A stretch of 64,000 bases of DNA from JAXMCK01 sp046349395 (lineage in GTDB: Bacteria; Pseudomonadota; Alphaproteobacteria; Geminicoccales; Geminicoccaceae). The notes beneath the pieces are model-generated. The model saw only the letters and a list, made by a program, of their open reading frames with translations. It was not told where the DNA came from and did no database searches. Of the stretch, positions 62,908 through 64,000 are shown one piece after another (position 1 is the stretch's first letter; each line of letters begins with the position of its first letter). Both the position numbers and the translations under genes were made by a program. The stretch lies in assembly GCA_046349395.1 (NCBI GenBank), contig JAXMCK010000009.1, forward strand, positions 1-64,000, read 5' to 3'.

Positions 62908-63247
62908 ATACCTCCTTCGCCCTGAGCGGCAAACCCACCGGCGAAGAAGTCGTTCCGGAGTCGTCGACGCCGCCCAGATGAAGCCGATAGACGCTTCCAA
63001 AAAGAGGCCAGCCTACAATTGTCACGCGAGTTGTCGCTCGCCGTTTCCCAAAATAGCCAAAACTTTCCACGGGGCGAAGCGTACGTGACGAACCCGTCAT
63101 GATAGTGGCGTACCCATGCGAGACAACGCTGATCGCAAATTGACCGTGCAACGGTTCGCCCGTGCTTCAGTTTGATCGACAGGGCCGGACGACACGGCGC
63201 TGCCGCCGCGATTGCCGGAGACTCCCTTCAGCCCGCGGATCATTCTG
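62908..63247. other. divergent intergenic region
   Basis: About 340 bases between the PPC-domain gene (minus) and the TPP enzyme gene (plus). It should hold two promoters. No gene, RNA or repeat is recognisable; it is slightly AT-richer around 63000-63120. Confidence 0.4.
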
Positions 63248-64000
63248 ATGAGCATGACGGTCGGCGATTTCTTCTGGCAGCGGCTACACGACTGGGGCGT
63301 ACGGCGCGTCTTCGGCTACCCGGGCGACGGCATCAACGGTCTGCTCGGTGCCTTGAACCGTTTCGGCACCGACAAGATCGACTTCGTGCAGGTGCGGCAC
63401 GAGGAAATGGCCGCCTTCATGGCCTCCGCCTACGCCAAGTTCACGGGCCGGCTCGGCGTCTGCCTTGCGACCTCCGGACCCGGTGCCTCGCACATGATCA
63501 CCGGCCTCTACGATGCCCGCATGGACCACCAGCCGGTACTTGCAATCGTTGGCCAGCAGGCGCGTGCCGCGGTGGGCGGCCACTATCAGCAGGAACTCGA
63601 CCTGCAATCGATGTTCAAGGATGTGGCCGGCGCCTTCGTGCAGCAGGCCGCCACACCGCCCCAGGTACGGCATCTGGTCGACCGCGCCGTCCGCATCGCC
63701 GTCGCTCGGTCCCGGGTGACGGCGCTGATATTCCCCAACGATCTGCAGGACGAGACTTACGAGGAACCGCCGCGCAAGCACGGCACGATCCATTCCGGCA
63801 TCGGCTACGCACCCCCTCACGTCGTGCCCCGCGAGGCCGACCTGCGGCGCGCGGCCGAGGCGCTGAACGCCGGGAAGAGGGTCGCCATTCTGGTTGGCGC
63901 CGGTGCGTTGCACGCGACGGACGAGGTCATCGCCGTGGCCGACCGCCTGCAGGCGGGTGCCGCCAAGGCGCTGCTCGGCAAGGCCGCGTTGCCGGACGAC
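63248..64000 (+). CDS. TPP-dependent pyruvate oxidase/acetolactate synthase-like enzyme (partial)
   Basis: The first 251 residues of a gene that runs off the window. The N-terminal TPP-binding domain has VRRVFGYPGDGINGLLGAL, the catalytic glutamate in VRHEEMAAFMASAYAKF, and LATSGPGASHMITGLYDA; the central domain has begun (RVAILVGAGA). This is the pyruvate oxidase, pyruvate:quinone oxidoreductase and acetolactate synthase superfamily, and the sequence is closest in style to PoxB-like TPP-requiring proteins. A PoxB would feed electrons to the quinone pool. ATG 63248 is chosen; ATG 63254 is also possible. Confidence 0.88.
   Translation, partial: MSMTVGDFFWQRLHDWGVRRVFGYPGDGINGLLGALNRFGTDKIDFVQVRHEEMAAFMASAYAKFTGRLGVCLATSGPGASHMITGLYDARMDHQPVLAIVGQQARAAVGGHYQQELDLQSMFKDVAGAFVQQAATPPQVRHLVDRAVRIAVARSRVTALIFPNDLQDETYEEPPRKHGTIHSGIGYAPPHVVPREADLRRAAEALNAGKRVAILVGAGALHATDEVIAVADRLQAGAAKALLGKAALPDD

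Noticed and set aside
63284..63913. 209-residue minus-strand open frame
   Set aside because: It is antisense to the TPP-dependent enzyme, which has clear catalytic motifs.

Overview
The window is a contiguous piece of a GC-rich alphaproteobacterial chromosome. The class assignment rests on the hemC-hemD-mitofilin(Mic60)-hemY cluster beside tsaD, the heterotetrameric sarcosine oxidase operon with a divergent GbdR-type regulator, and the overall gene style. I cannot place it below class from sequence alone; a Rhodospirillales/Geminicoccales-like lineage is a guess.

Layout. 1-4.5 kb: tail of a possible thiol-disulfide protein, a divergent PEP-carboxylase-family protein, a SYLF lipid-binding protein and a small unknown. 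4.5-10.9 kb: soxBDAG (sarcosine oxidase, minus strand) with a divergent AraC/GATase-like activator. 10.9-16.8 kb: tsaD head-to-head with hemC, then hemD, mic60, hemY and tRNA-Thr(CGU). 16.8-21.5 kb: a mobile-element graveyard in which an IS66 element with 8-bp target duplications sits inside an IS630 element, flanked by gene debris and an IS481-like remnant. 21.7-35.5 kb: accessory envelope and stress genes: Crp/Fnr regulator, amber-interrupted secreted protein, repeat-bearing PRC-barrel protein, DUF2254, CAX-like exchanger, a two-TM sensor fused to trehalose-6-phosphate synthase, two DUF421 proteins (one frameshifted), MscS channel, AI-2E-type transporter and patatin.

35.9-55.4 kb is the respiratory core. 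On the plus strand actABCDEF (alternative complex III) runs without a real gap through a small membrane protein and a SCO copper chaperone into coxBACD, a caa3 oxidase whose subunit I carries the A2-type YS motif. On the minus strand, converging on it, is a second oxidase operon: triheme cytochrome c, monoheme cytochrome c lipoprotein, CtaG, cytochrome-c-tailed CoxB, a CoxA-CoxC fusion with the A1-type glutamate, a small membrane protein, and a frameshifted Ca/Na exchanger. ACIII would pass quinol electrons to the fused cytochrome domains of one or both oxidases, giving a branched chain without a bc1 complex in this window.

55.5-64 kb: CPA1 Na+/H+ antiporter, DUF4396 protein, ClC Cl-/H+ antiporter, GH15 glucoamylase/trehalase-like enzyme, SDR dehydrogenase, a PPC-domain protein paired with a (frameshifted) sensory-rhodopsin-transducer-like protein, and the start of a TPP-dependent pyruvate oxidase-like enzyme.

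Four otherwise intact genes carry a single-base lesion (23889, ~33810, ~48460, ~62440), so either local decay or sequence error must be considered. No CRISPR array, rRNA, phage or plasmid origin was seen.
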